The notes under the pieces: generated by a model
Databases searched by the model: none
Told to the model about the DNA's origin: nothing
What the model saw: only the letters and a program-made list of their open reading frames with translations
Translations under genes and position numbers: made by a program
Assembly (NCBI GenBank): GCA_905339405.1
Contig: CAJPGC010000022.1
Location: forward strand, 1 to 64,000
Length of the DNA stretch: 64,000 bases
Direction: 5' to 3'
DNA from: an uncultured bacterium
GTDB taxonomy: Bacteria; Desulfobacterota; GWC2-55-46
Part shown: piece after piece, positions 16,006-24,418 of the stretch
Layout: each line of letters begins with the position of its first letter
Numbering within the stretch: position 1 is the first letter of the stretch

Positions 16006-16647
16006 TCAGTAGATACCTCCTGTAAGAAGACCAGCCATTAGAAAAATGATGGGCGAGATGAACTTGTTCAGCGCGCCAGTGACGATGAGCAGCAAAAGGA
16101 TGAAAAAGCCGTATGATTCGAACTTTGCCCACGCCAAGGCGTGCCTTGCCGGAAGCAGGTTGCCCAACACCTTAGAGCCGTCGAGCGGGGGCACCGGCAC
16201 CATGTTGAAAACCGCCAGGGCCACGTTGATTATTATGCTGAGCTCTATCATCGCAAAGAGCGGCCTCCACATGTTGGGCATGGAGGATAAAAACCCTGGG
16301 CCTGCGGCCTCGAAGAGCTTGTAGACAAGGGCCGACAGGGCCGCCAGAAAGAGGTTCGAAAGCGGGCCCGCTATCGACACGAGCACTATCGAGCGCGATA
16401 TGTTCCTGAAATTCCTCGGGTTTATCGGCACGGGCTTTGCCCAGCCGAAAAGCCCCGAGAAAAGGAGCATCAAGGTGCCGATGGGGTCGAGGTGCTTTAT
16501 CGGGTTCAAGGTCACCCTGCCGAGCATCTTGGCCGTCGGGTCGCCGAGCCTGTTGGCCACCCACGCGTGCGCGCATTCGTGCACCGTGAGGGCCATGAGG
16601 ATGGGCGGTATGGTTAAAAGCGTTCTCTGAAGGAATTCCTGGACCAT
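16006..16647 (-). CDS. M50-family site-2-protease-like membrane metallopeptidase
   Basis: 213 aa polytopic membrane protein of the short M50B type, without PDZ or CBS domains. The zinc site is HECAH at 23-27 in the first helix and D156 in PPLDGSK. Glycine-rich and NPI motifs (TLNPIKHLDPIG) are as in family members commonly found next to trpS and scpAB in many phyla. The cleavage substrate is unknown. First gene of the M50-trpS-scpA-scpB-rluB operon; AAGG lies 9 nt upstream of the start. Confidence 0.88.
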   Translation of the reverse strand: MVQEFLQRTLLTIPPILMALTVHECAHAWVANRLGDPTAKMLGRVTLNPIKHLDPIGTLMLLFSGLFGWAKPVPINPRNFRNISRSIVLVSIAGPLSNLFLAALSALVYKLFEAAGPGFLSSMPNMWRPLFAMIELSIIINVALAVFNMVPVPPLDGSKVLGNLLPARHALAWAKFESYGFFILLLLIVTGALNKFISPIIFLMAGLLTGGIY

Positions 16648-16680
16648 GTAAAAAAACCTTAAAAATGACAGTAATATTCA

Positions 16681-16710
16681 AGTGTAACAGAATAAAGGAA
16701 GGCGGGTCAA
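16681..16710 (-). promoter_or_regulatory. candidate promoter of M50-trpS-scpAB-rluB operon
   Basis: TTGACC (16705-16710), an 18-bp spacer, then TACACT (16681-16686) on the minus strand. The predicted start is about 27 nt before the M50 start codon. Confidence 0.45.
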
Positions 16711-16758
16711 TGCAATTATTGGCAGTGTGGTAATGACCTTAAACTTGGCAAGAAAGGT

Positions 16759-16786
16759 TTGTAAAGGAGAGTTGAACTGATATAAT
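16759..16786 (+). promoter_or_regulatory. candidate promoter of cas operon
   Basis: TTGTAA (16759-16764), a 16-bp spacer, then a perfect TATAAT at 16781-16786 with TGA just before it. It points toward cas9, 181 bp from the start codon. A transcript from here would run through the whole tracrRNA gene in antisense before reaching cas9. Confidence 0.5.
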
Positions 16787-16803
16787 GCCGTTTAATTCAT
16801 GTT

Positions 16804-16911
16804 AAAAAAAATGCCTCCCGCTTTCGCGAGAGGCGTGGTTTACCCCAGTTAAGGGGATATCCTGCGGAGCTTTCTCCTTATTATGGAAAGCAGGGCAGGC
16901 ATTAGTTTGGT
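16804..16911 (-). ncRNA. tracrRNA of the type II-C CRISPR system
   Basis: On the minus strand, 20 nt at 16893-16912 are perfectly complementary to nucleotides 13-32 of the 36-nt CRISPR repeat. A bulge follows, then 7 more pairs (two G-U) join 16880-16886 to repeat nucleotides 1-7 (GTTGTGG). This is the usual upper stem, bulge and lower stem of a crRNA:tracrRNA duplex. Downstream the RNA can form a nexus-like hairpin around GGAG/CTCC, a CCCC/GGGG hairpin (16842-16855), and a terminator hairpin GCCTCCCG/CGCGAGAGGC ending in eight T (16804-16834). Size about 108 nt. The 5' end is set from the promoter at 16918-16946. Confidence 0.9.
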
Positions 16912-16917
16912 ACTTAT

Positions 16918-16946
16918 TTTTTAGCATTGAACAAAATAAATGTCAA
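16918..16946 (-). promoter_or_regulatory. tracrRNA promoter
   Basis: TTGACA (16941-16946), a 17-bp spacer, then TAAAAA (16918-16923) with an extended TG one base before it (TGCTAAAAA). The predicted start lies at about 16911, at the first base of the anti-repeat. It overlaps the region just upstream of the cas9 ribosome-binding site. Confidence 0.8.
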
Positions 16947-16966
16947 GTATGTTCGGGAGGCATAGT

Positions 16967-19891
16967 ATGGGGGGGAAAGTTTTAGGACTTGATCTTGGGA
17001 CTGCGTCAATCGGTTTTGCTCTGATAGAACATGATAATTATGGAGAGCCTGAATGCATAATTTCAACTGGCGTAAGGCGGTTTGAAGAGGTAGTTGACCT
17101 TAAATCAAGAGTGCCAAAAAATCAGGCCCGTCGTGCCGCCCGTTCTTCGAGGAGGACGCTAGCAAGGAGGAGGATGCGGCGCGAGAGGATGATTGAGGTG
17201 CTCGTACAAGCAGGATTGCTCCCTCAAACCCAGGAAGAAAGACTTGAACTTTTCAGGGCCACTGACCCATATGAACTTAGAAAAAAGGCACTGGACAGCA
17301 AGTTGAAAAATTATGAACTTGGCAGGGTTTTTTATCATCTAAGCCAGAGGCGCGGCTTCCAAAGCAATAGAAAGGCTAAGAAGGAAGAAGAACGCGGGTT
17401 GCTTGAGCAGATTAGCATATTGAGGCGACAAATTGCAGATGGCGGTTTTCGGACACTTGGTGAATATCAAGCGTCAATGCCTGAAAAGAGGCGTTTGCAC
17501 ACGGAAAGGGCGATGTACAATCATGAATTTGCATTTATTTGGAGCACCCAGCAGACCTTTAACGCGCTTCTCACGCCTGAGTTAAAGATATCAGTGCACA
17601 AGGTCATTTTTCACCAGAGGCCTCTTAAGGTGCAGAAGTTTTTGGTGGGTAAATGTTCCTTTGAACCTTCAAAGAGAAGGGCCGCAAGGGCAGTTCTTGA
17701 AGCCCAAAGGTTCAGAATGTTGCAGGATGTGAATAATCTTGCGGTCAAAAACCCGGTCACTCGCGCGTACAGACCCCTTTCATCCGAAGAACGGGCGAAG
17801 CTTCTTGCACTTCTTGAAAAGAGTAAAAATGTGGGTTGGAAAAGGGCCCGCAGGATACTGAAATTGCATGAGGGAGAAGTCTTTAATCTTGAAGAGGGCG
17901 GCAAGGACGAGCTTGCAGGCGACCGCACTTCTCACGCTATAAGGTCTGTGGTAGGCGCTGGTTGGGATGAATTGCCCTTTGAAAAAAAGACAGCCCTTGT
18001 TACGGATATGCTGACAATTGACAACGAGGCAGGTTTCCTGAATAGAATGAAATCGCATTGGGGTTTTTCTGAGTCTGCAGCTGAAAAACTTGCGACCATC
18101 GAGCTTGAGCCTGGATATACCCGTCTTTCAAGAAAAGCAATAACCAATATTCTTACTTTTCTTGAACAGGGGCTAACTTATGACAAGGCCGCGTCCGAGG
18201 CAGGGTACAATCATTCGAGTCCGGGAGAAAAGAGTTCGTTGGATAGCCTGCGCGAGCCGCCTGACATAAGGAACCCAGTCGTAAAAAAAGCTCTCCATGA
18301 AACAAGGAAGGTAGTCAACGCCGTAATACGGCGCTTTGGGAAGCCTGGGCTCATCAGAATAGAGATGGCGAGGGACATGAAGCTCACGAAGCGTCAGAAA
18401 GAAAAATTAATTAAAGAACAAAATGTCAGAAAAAAGGAAAACGAACGGGCGCGGAATATTTTAAATGGCGAGTTCGGCATTCAGAACCCCACCCATGAGG
18501 ATATCTTGAAATACAAGCTTTGGACGGAATGTGGCATGGTGTGCCCTTATACTGGGACTTCTATCTCACGGCAAATGCTCTTCTCGTCCGATGTTGATGT
18601 TGAACATATACTCCCATACAGTCGTACGCTCGATGATTCTTATATGAACAAGACCCTTTGTATAGCTACAGAAAACAGGGGAGTAAAAAAAGGGCACACG
18701 CCTTTTGAGGCATACGGCGGCGACCAGGAAAAATACGAGTCCATTCTTCAGCGCGTAAGGGCGCTGCCATATCCAAAAATGCGAAAGTTTGAGACAAAAG
18801 AGCTGGACACGGGCGAGTTCATAAGCAGACAGCTTAATGACACCCGGTATATATGTGTTGAAGTGAAAAAGTACCTTGAAGGGCTTGGCGTGCAGATAGA
18901 GGTCGGCAGGGGTGACATAACTGCTGCTCTCCGCAGGTGCTGGAGGCTCAATGCGATACTCGCGCCTGACGGCGATAACGAAAAATTCCGGGGAGATCAC
19001 CGCCACCATGCGATAGACGCCCTTGTCGCAGCCCTTACTACAAGGTCTTTTTTTACGAAGGTTGCAGTAAATTCATGCCGGAGCGCAGACCTTGCGCCTG
19101 GACAGAGGGGGTTCACTCTTGACACTCCCTGGCCTGGTTTTCTCAATGATGCTGCGAGCGCGGTTGAAGGCATTGTCGTCTCACACGCCCACACGCGCAG
19201 GCTCTCCGGCGCGTTGCATGAAGAGACTGCCTTTGGTTACGATGAACGCGAAGATGTATTCGTATACAGAAAGCCATTGAACCTGCTGACGCCCAAAATG
19301 CTTGAGCAGATACGGGACGCAAAGGTAAAAGGACTAATTCTAAAGCGTCTTGAAGATTTCGACGGCGATCTGAAAAAAGCATTCACAGAGCCACTCCTTC
19401 ATCTTGATGGAAAAACACAAATAAAATCCGTGAGAATCGGGGTTAAGTGCAATCACTCTTCGGTCCAGCCGGTGTGCGATAGGTCAGGAGGGAAATATAA
19501 GTTCTTTCAGCTTGGGAATAATCATCATGTTGAAATAATCGAGGATGTTTCTACTGGTAAAAGAAAGGGCATCTTTGTTACCACTCTTGAAGCTGCGCGC
19601 AGGGCGCGTATCGAGAAGAGCTGTGTTGTCCGGCGAGACCACGGCCCTGGCTGGAAATTTGTAATGTCGCTCTGCGCGAATGATATGTTCGAAGCGGAAA
19701 TCGACGGCGTTAAGAAAATCTACAGAGTGCAGAAGATGTCTGGCCCGATAAATCAAATTGTTTTGCGTGAGCATTGGGTAAGTGATTCATCTTCGGCAGG
19801 GCCAGGCATTCTGAGGGCGACCCCCAACACCTTGCGCGGCAGAAAAATTGGTGTAGACTGTTTGGGTAGCATCTACCCATGCAATGATTAA
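16967..19891 (+). CDS. cas9: Cas9 endonuclease, type II-C
   Basis: RNA-guided double-strand DNA endonuclease, 974 aa, compact as in subtype II-C. RuvC-I is LGLDLGTASIGFAL with D9. The arginine-rich bridge helix is at about 45-75. RuvC-II is IRIEMARDMK with E466. The HNH domain has a CxxxxC pair near 522-526 and DVDVEHILPYSRTLDD with H547 and N561. RuvC-III is HRHHAIDALVAAL with H681 and D684. The remainder forms the wedge and PAM-interacting domains. All catalytic residues are present. The ATG at 16967 is preferred over 16940 because GGGAGG lies 6 nt upstream and the family N-terminus starts there. It overlaps cas1 by 8 nt. Slightly more AT-rich than its neighbours. Confidence 0.97.
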   Translation: MGGKVLGLDLGTASIGFALIEHDNYGEPECIISTGVRRFEEVVDLKSRVPKNQARRAARSSRRTLARRRMRRERMIEVLVQAGLLPQTQEERLELFRATDPYELRKKALDSKLKNYELGRVFYHLSQRRGFQSNRKAKKEEERGLLEQISILRRQIADGGFRTLGEYQASMPEKRRLHTERAMYNHEFAFIWSTQQTFNALLTPELKISVHKVIFHQRPLKVQKFLVGKCSFEPSKRRAARAVLEAQRFRMLQDVNNLAVKNPVTRAYRPLSSEERAKLLALLEKSKNVGWKRARRILKLHEGEVFNLEEGGKDELAGDRTSHAIRSVVGAGWDELPFEKKTALVTDMLTIDNEAGFLNRMKSHWGFSESAAEKLATIELEPGYTRLSRKAITNILTFLEQGLTYDKAASEAGYNHSSPGEKSSLDSLREPPDIRNPVVKKALHETRKVVNAVIRRFGKPGLIRIEMARDMKLTKRQKEKLIKEQNVRKKENERARNILNGEFGIQNPTHEDILKYKLWTECGMVCPYTGTSISRQMLFSSDVDVEHILPYSRTLDDSYMNKTLCIATENRGVKKGHTPFEAYGGDQEKYESILQRVRALPYPKMRKFETKELDTGEFISRQLNDTRYICVEVKKYLEGLGVQIEVGRGDITAALRRCWRLNAILAPDGDNEKFRGDHRHHAIDALVAALTTRSFFTKVAVNSCRSADLAPGQRGFTLDTPWPGFLNDAASAVEGIVVSHAHTRRLSGALHEETAFGYDEREDVFVYRKPLNLLTPKMLEQIRDAKVKGLILKRLEDFDGDLKKAFTEPLLHLDGKTQIKSVRIGVKCNHSSVQPVCDRSGGKYKFFQLGNNHHVEIIEDVSTGKRKGIFVTTLEAARRARIEKSCVVRRDHGPGWKFVMSLCANDMFEAEIDGVKKIYRVQKMSGPINQIVLREHWVSDSSSAGPGILRATPNTLRGRKIGVDCLGSIYPCND

Positions 19892-20771
19892 AAGAATAGT
19901 CGAGATATCAGGCCCTGCTAGGCTCTGTATGGACAGGGGGCAGATGGTGGTGGAGAGGTCAGGCATTGACCCTGAAGCCGTGCCTGTTGAAGACATCGGC
20001 GTTCTCATACTCGATCATCCCGGCATAGTTCATACTCAAGGGCTGCTGGCTGCCTGCATTGAAAATAATGCGGCGGTGCTGGTCTGCGACTCAAAGCACC
20101 TGCCTGCCGCAATGTTCTTGCCGTTTAAAGCAAACAGCCTGCATGCCAAGGTGGTGGCCTTACAAAGCACTGTTTCTGTTCCTATCAAAAAACGTTTATG
20201 GAAAAGCATTGTACGGGCAAAGATAATCGGCCAAGCTGAGACTTTAAGGCTTGCTGGCAAGGACCCTGGTCCTGTTTTTAAATTTGCTGAACGGGTCCGG
20301 TCGGGAGACCCGGATAATATCGAGGCTCAGGTTGCGAGGTTTTACTGGCAAAGACTTTTCGGCCCTGTTTTCAGAAGAGACCGCGAGGAAAAGAGTGTGA
20401 ACGCGTTTCTTAATTACGGTTATGCCGTTGTGCGTGGCGCTATAGCGCGGGCAATTGTCGGCGCTGGACTGCATCCTTCTTTGGGGATACATCATCACAA
20501 CCAATATAATAATTTCTGTCTCGCAGATGATCTACTTGAACCATTCAGGCCAATAGTTGACCTTGTGGCGTACTCTATTGTAGAACCGGAGAATAATGCC
20601 GCAGAGCTCGATAAGGAGAGCCGCAGAAAACTACTCGAAATTCTGAATTATACATCTAAGATAGGTGGACGCACGCTGCCCCTTATGAGCGCTTTTCAAT
20701 CTTATGCCGCAAGTATCAGGGCGGTAATGGCGGGAGAAGCTATGGAGCCAGAGATACCGGCGTTGTCATGA
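19884..20771 (+). CDS. cas1: CRISPR integrase Cas1
   Basis: Metal-dependent integrase subunit that inserts new spacers with Cas2. 295 aa, type II form. Probable catalytic residues are E147 (DNIEAQVARFYW), the His cluster near 203-205 (LGIHHHNQYN) and D216 (LADDLLEPFRP). The start codon overlaps the cas9 stop by 8 nt, and its own stop overlaps cas2 by 4 nt, so cas9-cas1-cas2 is a coupled operon. No csn2 or cas4 is present, as expected for II-C. Confidence 0.97.
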   Translation: MIKRIVEISGPARLCMDRGQMVVERSGIDPEAVPVEDIGVLILDHPGIVHTQGLLAACIENNAAVLVCDSKHLPAAMFLPFKANSLHAKVVALQSTVSVPIKKRLWKSIVRAKIIGQAETLRLAGKDPGPVFKFAERVRSGDPDNIEAQVARFYWQRLFGPVFRRDREEKSVNAFLNYGYAVVRGAIARAIVGAGLHPSLGIHHHNQYNNFCLADDLLEPFRPIVDLVAYSIVEPENNAAELDKESRRKLLEILNYTSKIGGRTLPLMSAFQSYAASIRAVMAGEAMEPEIPALS

Positions 20772-21097
20772 CATTCGGCGGGTTCAGGAGCATGTGGGTA
20801 CTCGTGATGTTTGATCTGCCAGTTGATACAAAGGCTGCGAGAAAGGCTGCTCACGATTTCAGGGAGTCACTCCTGAAGGACGGCTTCGCAAGGCTCCAGT
20901 TCTCTATTTATGCCCGGCATTGTCCAAGTGAAGAAAATTCGGGAGTACATGAGGCAAGGGTCAGGCTAATGCTCCCTGCAGACGGAGAAGTCCGTCTGAT
21001 GAAAATAACAGATAAGCAATTTGAGCGGATGAGGGTTTTTTGTGGAAAGATCAGGAAGCCGACTGAAAAAGCGCCCGAACAGATCAGTTTTTTCTGA
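20768..21097 (+). CDS. cas2: CRISPR adaptation protein Cas2
   Basis: Small structural partner of Cas1 in spacer acquisition. 109 aa. The ferredoxin-like fold begins WVLVMFDLPVDTKAARKAAHDFR, with the conserved Asp16 in FDLP. The C-terminal strand is VFCGKIRKPTEKAPEQISFF. It is the last cas gene, and the CRISPR array begins 47 bp after its stop. Confidence 0.96.
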   Translation: MTFGGFRSMWVLVMFDLPVDTKAARKAAHDFRESLLKDGFARLQFSIYARHCPSEENSGVHEARVRLMLPADGEVRLMKITDKQFERMRVFCGKIRKPTEKAPEQISFF

Positions 21098-21108
21098 TCC
21101 GTTCGGGC
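21073..21108. terminator. hairpin across the cas2 stop codon
   Basis: GCCCGAACAGATCAG and CTGATCCGTTCGGGC pair at 14 of 15 positions around six T. The left arm lies in the last cas2 codons. There is no T-tract after the right arm, so it is not a classical terminator for the plus strand. It may protect the mRNA end or stop transcripts arriving from the array. Confidence 0.5.
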
Positions 21109-21144
21109 ATTTACCCTTCAAAATATGGGACTTGCATGAAAGGT

Positions 21145-21711
21145 ATTTTACCAAACTAATGCCTGCCCGCAAACCACAACCAAAACACTGTCCGGCAGAT
21201 TGCGGGTCATATTTTACCAAACTAATGCCTGCCCGCAAACCACAACTGAAGAGCGTCGGGGGCGACCTGTCCATCTACATTTTACCAAACTAATGCCTGC
21301 CCGCAAACCACAACTGGAAGTCAAGTGTAACGGCAGGGTACTACATTTTACCAAACTAATGCCTGCCCGCAAACCACAACACATGCCCTTGGTGGTCAAG
21401 GAAGACCCTGATTTTACCAAACTAATGCCTGCCCGCAAACCACAACCGAGGGCCTCGACAACAGCAAGGTCGAGAAATTTTACCAAACTAATGCCTGCCC
21501 GCAAACCACAACCAAAAGCTTACCGTCAATGATGTCGTACCATTTTACCAAACTAATGCCTGCCCGCAAACCACAACTACTCGCGCGCGTCGTCCTCGTT
21601 CCCGGTGATTTTACCAAACTAATGCCTGCCCGCAAACCACAACCTTTTGCGCGTGGTGTCCATGTGTGACCGCAAATTTTACCAAACTAATGCCTGCCCG
21701 CAAACCACAAC
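21145..21711 (-). CRISPR. type II-C CRISPR array, 9 repeats and 8 spacers
   Basis: Nine identical 36-bp repeats start at 21145, 21211, 21279, 21345, 21411, 21477, 21542, 21608 and 21676. Spacers are 30, 32, 30, 30, 30, 29, 30 and 32 bp, all different. The crRNA strand is the minus strand, where each repeat begins GTTGTGGTTTGCGGGCAGGC; this orientation is fixed by pairing to the tracrRNA. In that orientation each repeat ends TGGTAAAAT, an extended -10 box. Every spacer could therefore have its own promoter, as in Neisseria II-C arrays. No repeat is degenerate. The leader side should be 21712 and above, where the repeat 5' end faces. Confidence 0.98.
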
Positions 21712-21732
21712 GCTTTTGGCATTATCTTTTTA

Positions 21733-21752
21733 GTTGTGGTTTGTGGGCAGGC
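21733..21752 (+). repeat. inverted partial CRISPR repeat beside the array
   Basis: Twenty bases match the 5' end of the crRNA-sense repeat with a single C-to-T change, but on the opposite strand from the array repeats. With the last repeat (21676-21711) it forms a 20-bp inverted repeat around a 21-nt loop, in the presumed leader. Confidence 0.85.
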
Positions 21753-21760
21753 GCACATCT

Positions 21761-24388
21761 TTATTTGAGCTTTGTTTTGTCTGATTTTTTCTTGAGGTAA
21801 GCCTTCACGAACGCTTCTTCGTCTTCCCTCGTCACTACTTCATTGTCGAGCCGCTTCCTAAGGAGTTCCCTTAATATCTCGCCCATGACAGGCCCTTGCT
21901 GGGCACCGAGCTTTTTCAAGTCCGCGCCTTTCAAGATGGTCTGCGTGTGGCGGAGCTTAGTCATGTACCGCGAGAAGGCCTTCCGGAGGCTCTCCCTCTC
22001 GGCTTTTGCCATGAGGTAGAGTATCAGCTCCAGATCGAGAGGAGAGAGTGCGTCAAAAAGCGCGCTCGCTTTTTTCAGCTGGCCCGCGGCCATCCTGCCC
22101 AATACCCGCAAGGCGTCGTTCCTGGAGCCTAAAACGTCGAGCCGCTTCCTTCCCGATATGACGAGCCTTTTGACGAGGGCGGCAAGTTCGTCCTCGCCGA
22201 GCCTGTCCGTGAGCGCCAGCAGCAATACCAGCGAGCGCTCGACATGGTCTTTGGTATAGAGGAGCTCATACCACGCGAGCGCGTCCTCGGCGCGCTCGAA
22301 GAGCCGCTCCTCTTCCTTGTCCCAGACGATAGACGGGTGGATAAGCTTCAGCAGGCCCAGCTCGGAGAGCCTTTTGAGCGACTTGGCGGAGGTCTCCTCA
22401 TCGAGGATGTTCTTGAGCTCGTCTGCGATGCGCGCCCCGGAGACCGTCCTGAAGACGTCGAGCTTCACGGAGTTCTTGAGGAGGTTCAAGGTGTGCTTGC
22501 CTATCCTGAAGTCAAACTTCTCGGAGAAGCGCACCGCGCGGAGCATCCTCGTCGGGTCTTCGATGAAGCTCAGGTTGTGGAGCACCCTTATTGTCTTCTC
22601 CTTCAGGTCCTTCTGCGCGCCGAAAAAGTCGATGAGCTCGCCGAACCTGTCGGGGTTCAAAGAGAGCGCGAGCGTGTTCATTATGAAATCCCGCCGGTAC
22701 AGGTCGAGCTTCAGCGACGATTGCTCGACTGTAGGCAGTGCCCCCGGCCTTTCATAGTATTCGAGCCTCGCAGTTGCAACGTCGAGCTTGAAGCCGCTGG
22801 GGAAGACGATGACAGCCGTTTTGAACCTGTTGTGCACCTTGACCTTTGCGCCCTGCCTTCTGGCGAAGTCCTCGGCGAATACGATGCCGCTGCCGCCTTC
22901 GATTACTATGTCTATGTCGAGGTTGTCGCGCCTTAAAACAAGGTCGCGTACGAACCCGCCCACCGCGTATGCCTTAAAACCGTGGGAGGCGGCGGCATCA
23001 CCGGCTTCCTTCAGCATGGCGAGCGCCCATTCCGGGAGTTTCTCCTTCATGAGGCCCGAAAGGTATCTTACCTTCTTCATGCCGCCTCCGGCGGCGGCCC
23101 GAAGCTCTTCCTGCAGGAGCTTCAGGAGGTCGGTCCTCGTGATGACGCCCACGACCCTGTTATCCTCCATGACAGGCAGGAGCCTCTGGCCGTGGCCGAC
23201 GACCGCCTCGCGTATCTTCTCTATCGAGGTCTCCGAGCTTACCGATTCGACTTCGGTGGTCATGTAGTCGGCAACAGGTGCCGGGCCGAGGCCGTGGTAG
23301 ACGGCCTTGTCAAGGACCTGCCTCGTTATGACCCCCTGGATGCGGCCGTTCTTCACGACGGGCGCGGCGTTGATGCCGTACCTGCGCATGACCTCGACGG
23401 CATCCTTGAGCGTTGTCCTGAGGGTAAGCGTGATTGGCGGGAAGGACATTATCTCCCTTGCCGTGCGGAGCGGCGGCACGTTGTCCCGCAAGGCGTTAAG
23501 TAGCATCTCCTTCGCCTGTATGAGCGTTATGCCCTTCAACGTCGCGGATGCGGCGTTCGGGTGTCCTCCGCCGCCTATCGCCTTCAAGACTTTTCCTACG
23601 TCGGCCTTCGGGTTTCTCGACCTCGCTATCACATGGACCCTGTCCTCGGAATCGACGAGGAGGAAGAGGCACTCCATGTTCTCGATGTCCCTTATCTTGT
23701 GGGCGAGTATGGCGAGGTCGCCCTGGTATTTTTCGATGTATGCCTCGGCCACTACAGCCTCTACCCCGCCGATGGTGTACCTCGTTTCGGACTGGAGGAA
23801 CTCGTTCAAGAGAGATATCTCCTCCGGCGTAAGCTCCTTCCTCAAAAGGTCGGATACGGCCGTGAGGTCAGCCCCGCATGAAAGGAGCCAGGCCGCCGCC
23901 TCGAAGTCCTTCGGGGTGGTAGAAGGGTAGCTCAGGAAGCCGGTGTCCTCGTAGATGCCGGTCATGAGGATGGTGGCCTCTTCAGGCGAGGGCTTCAAGC
24001 TCCTGTCCCGGAGGATTATAGTGAGGACCGAGGTGTTGGAGCCGTAGGGCTCGCGCACTTCCAGGCTGCCTTTTACGTCCTCGCCGGTCGCCGGATGATG
24101 GTCGTAGACGTGCACGTCCACGCCGGGGCGCTTGACAACCTCGGCGAACGGGCCGATGCGGCCCGGGTGGCTGACGTCGACGAGTATGACGCGGTCGATT
24201 TTGTCGAGGTCTATGTCTTTTATCCTGTCGATGGAGACAGGGGGGTGGAGCGTTGCGAGCGCGTCGCGGAGGCCCTTTTCGAGCGAGCCGGAAAAGACGA
24301 GGCGCGCCTCCGGGTAGAGCTTTTTAGCGGCCACCATGGAGGCGAAGGTGTCGAAGTCGGCGTTGATGTGGGAGGTGATGACTTCCAT
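21761..24388 (-). CDS. DHH-CBS-poly(A) polymerase family tRNA nucleotidyltransferase
   Basis: 875 aa multidomain protein. The N-terminal DHH/DHHA1 phosphoesterase half has HINADFDTFASM, DVSHPGR, VYDHHPATG and GGGGHPNAAS. Two CBS modules follow at about 310-430 (MSFPPITLTLRTTLKDAVEV and MTTEVESVSS). The class II nucleotidyltransferase head has AVGGFVRDLVL and DIDIV with the metal-binding aspartates. An RNA-binding region follows (EDPTRMLRAVRF). Proteins of this architecture in deltaproteobacteria and Aquificae add A, or CCA, to tRNA 3' ends. The ATG at 24388 gives the family start MEVITSHINAD. A longer start at 24481 would translate a dispersed repeat. The role of the CBS/DHH half is unproven. 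Confidence 0.88.
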   Translation of the reverse strand: MEVITSHINADFDTFASMVAAKKLYPEARLVFSGSLEKGLRDALATLHPPVSIDRIKDIDLDKIDRVILVDVSHPGRIGPFAEVVKRPGVDVHVYDHHPATGEDVKGSLEVREPYGSNTSVLTIILRDRSLKPSPEEATILMTGIYEDTGFLSYPSTTPKDFEAAAWLLSCGADLTAVSDLLRKELTPEEISLLNEFLQSETRYTIGGVEAVVAEAYIEKYQGDLAILAHKIRDIENMECLFLLVDSEDRVHVIARSRNPKADVGKVLKAIGGGGHPNAASATLKGITLIQAKEMLLNALRDNVPPLRTAREIMSFPPITLTLRTTLKDAVEVMRRYGINAAPVVKNGRIQGVITRQVLDKAVYHGLGPAPVADYMTTEVESVSSETSIEKIREAVVGHGQRLLPVMEDNRVVGVITRTDLLKLLQEELRAAAGGGMKKVRYLSGLMKEKLPEWALAMLKEAGDAAASHGFKAYAVGGFVRDLVLRRDNLDIDIVIEGGSGIVFAEDFARRQGAKVKVHNRFKTAVIVFPSGFKLDVATARLEYYERPGALPTVEQSSLKLDLYRRDFIMNTLALSLNPDRFGELIDFFGAQKDLKEKTIRVLHNLSFIEDPTRMLRAVRFSEKFDFRIGKHTLNLLKNSVKLDVFRTVSGARIADELKNILDEETSAKSLKRLSELGLLKLIHPSIVWDKEEERLFERAEDALAWYELLYTKDHVERSLVLLLALTDRLGEDELAALVKRLVISGRKRLDVLGSRNDALRVLGRMAAGQLKKASALFDALSPLDLELILYLMAKAERESLRKAFSRYMTKLRHTQTILKGADLKKLGAQQGPVMGEILRELLRKRLDNEVVTREDEEAFVKAYLKKKSDKTKLK

Positions 24389-24418
24389 ATGGGCGATATT
24401 AGCACAATTCAGGAAAAG

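Noticed and set aside
21200-21532. 110-codon frame with repeated FTKLMPARKPQ peptide
   Set aside because: It is translation of CRISPR repeats and spacers.
21181-21675. Self-targeting by spacers within the window
   Set aside because: I found no obvious match by eye to other parts of the window; this was not an exhaustive search.
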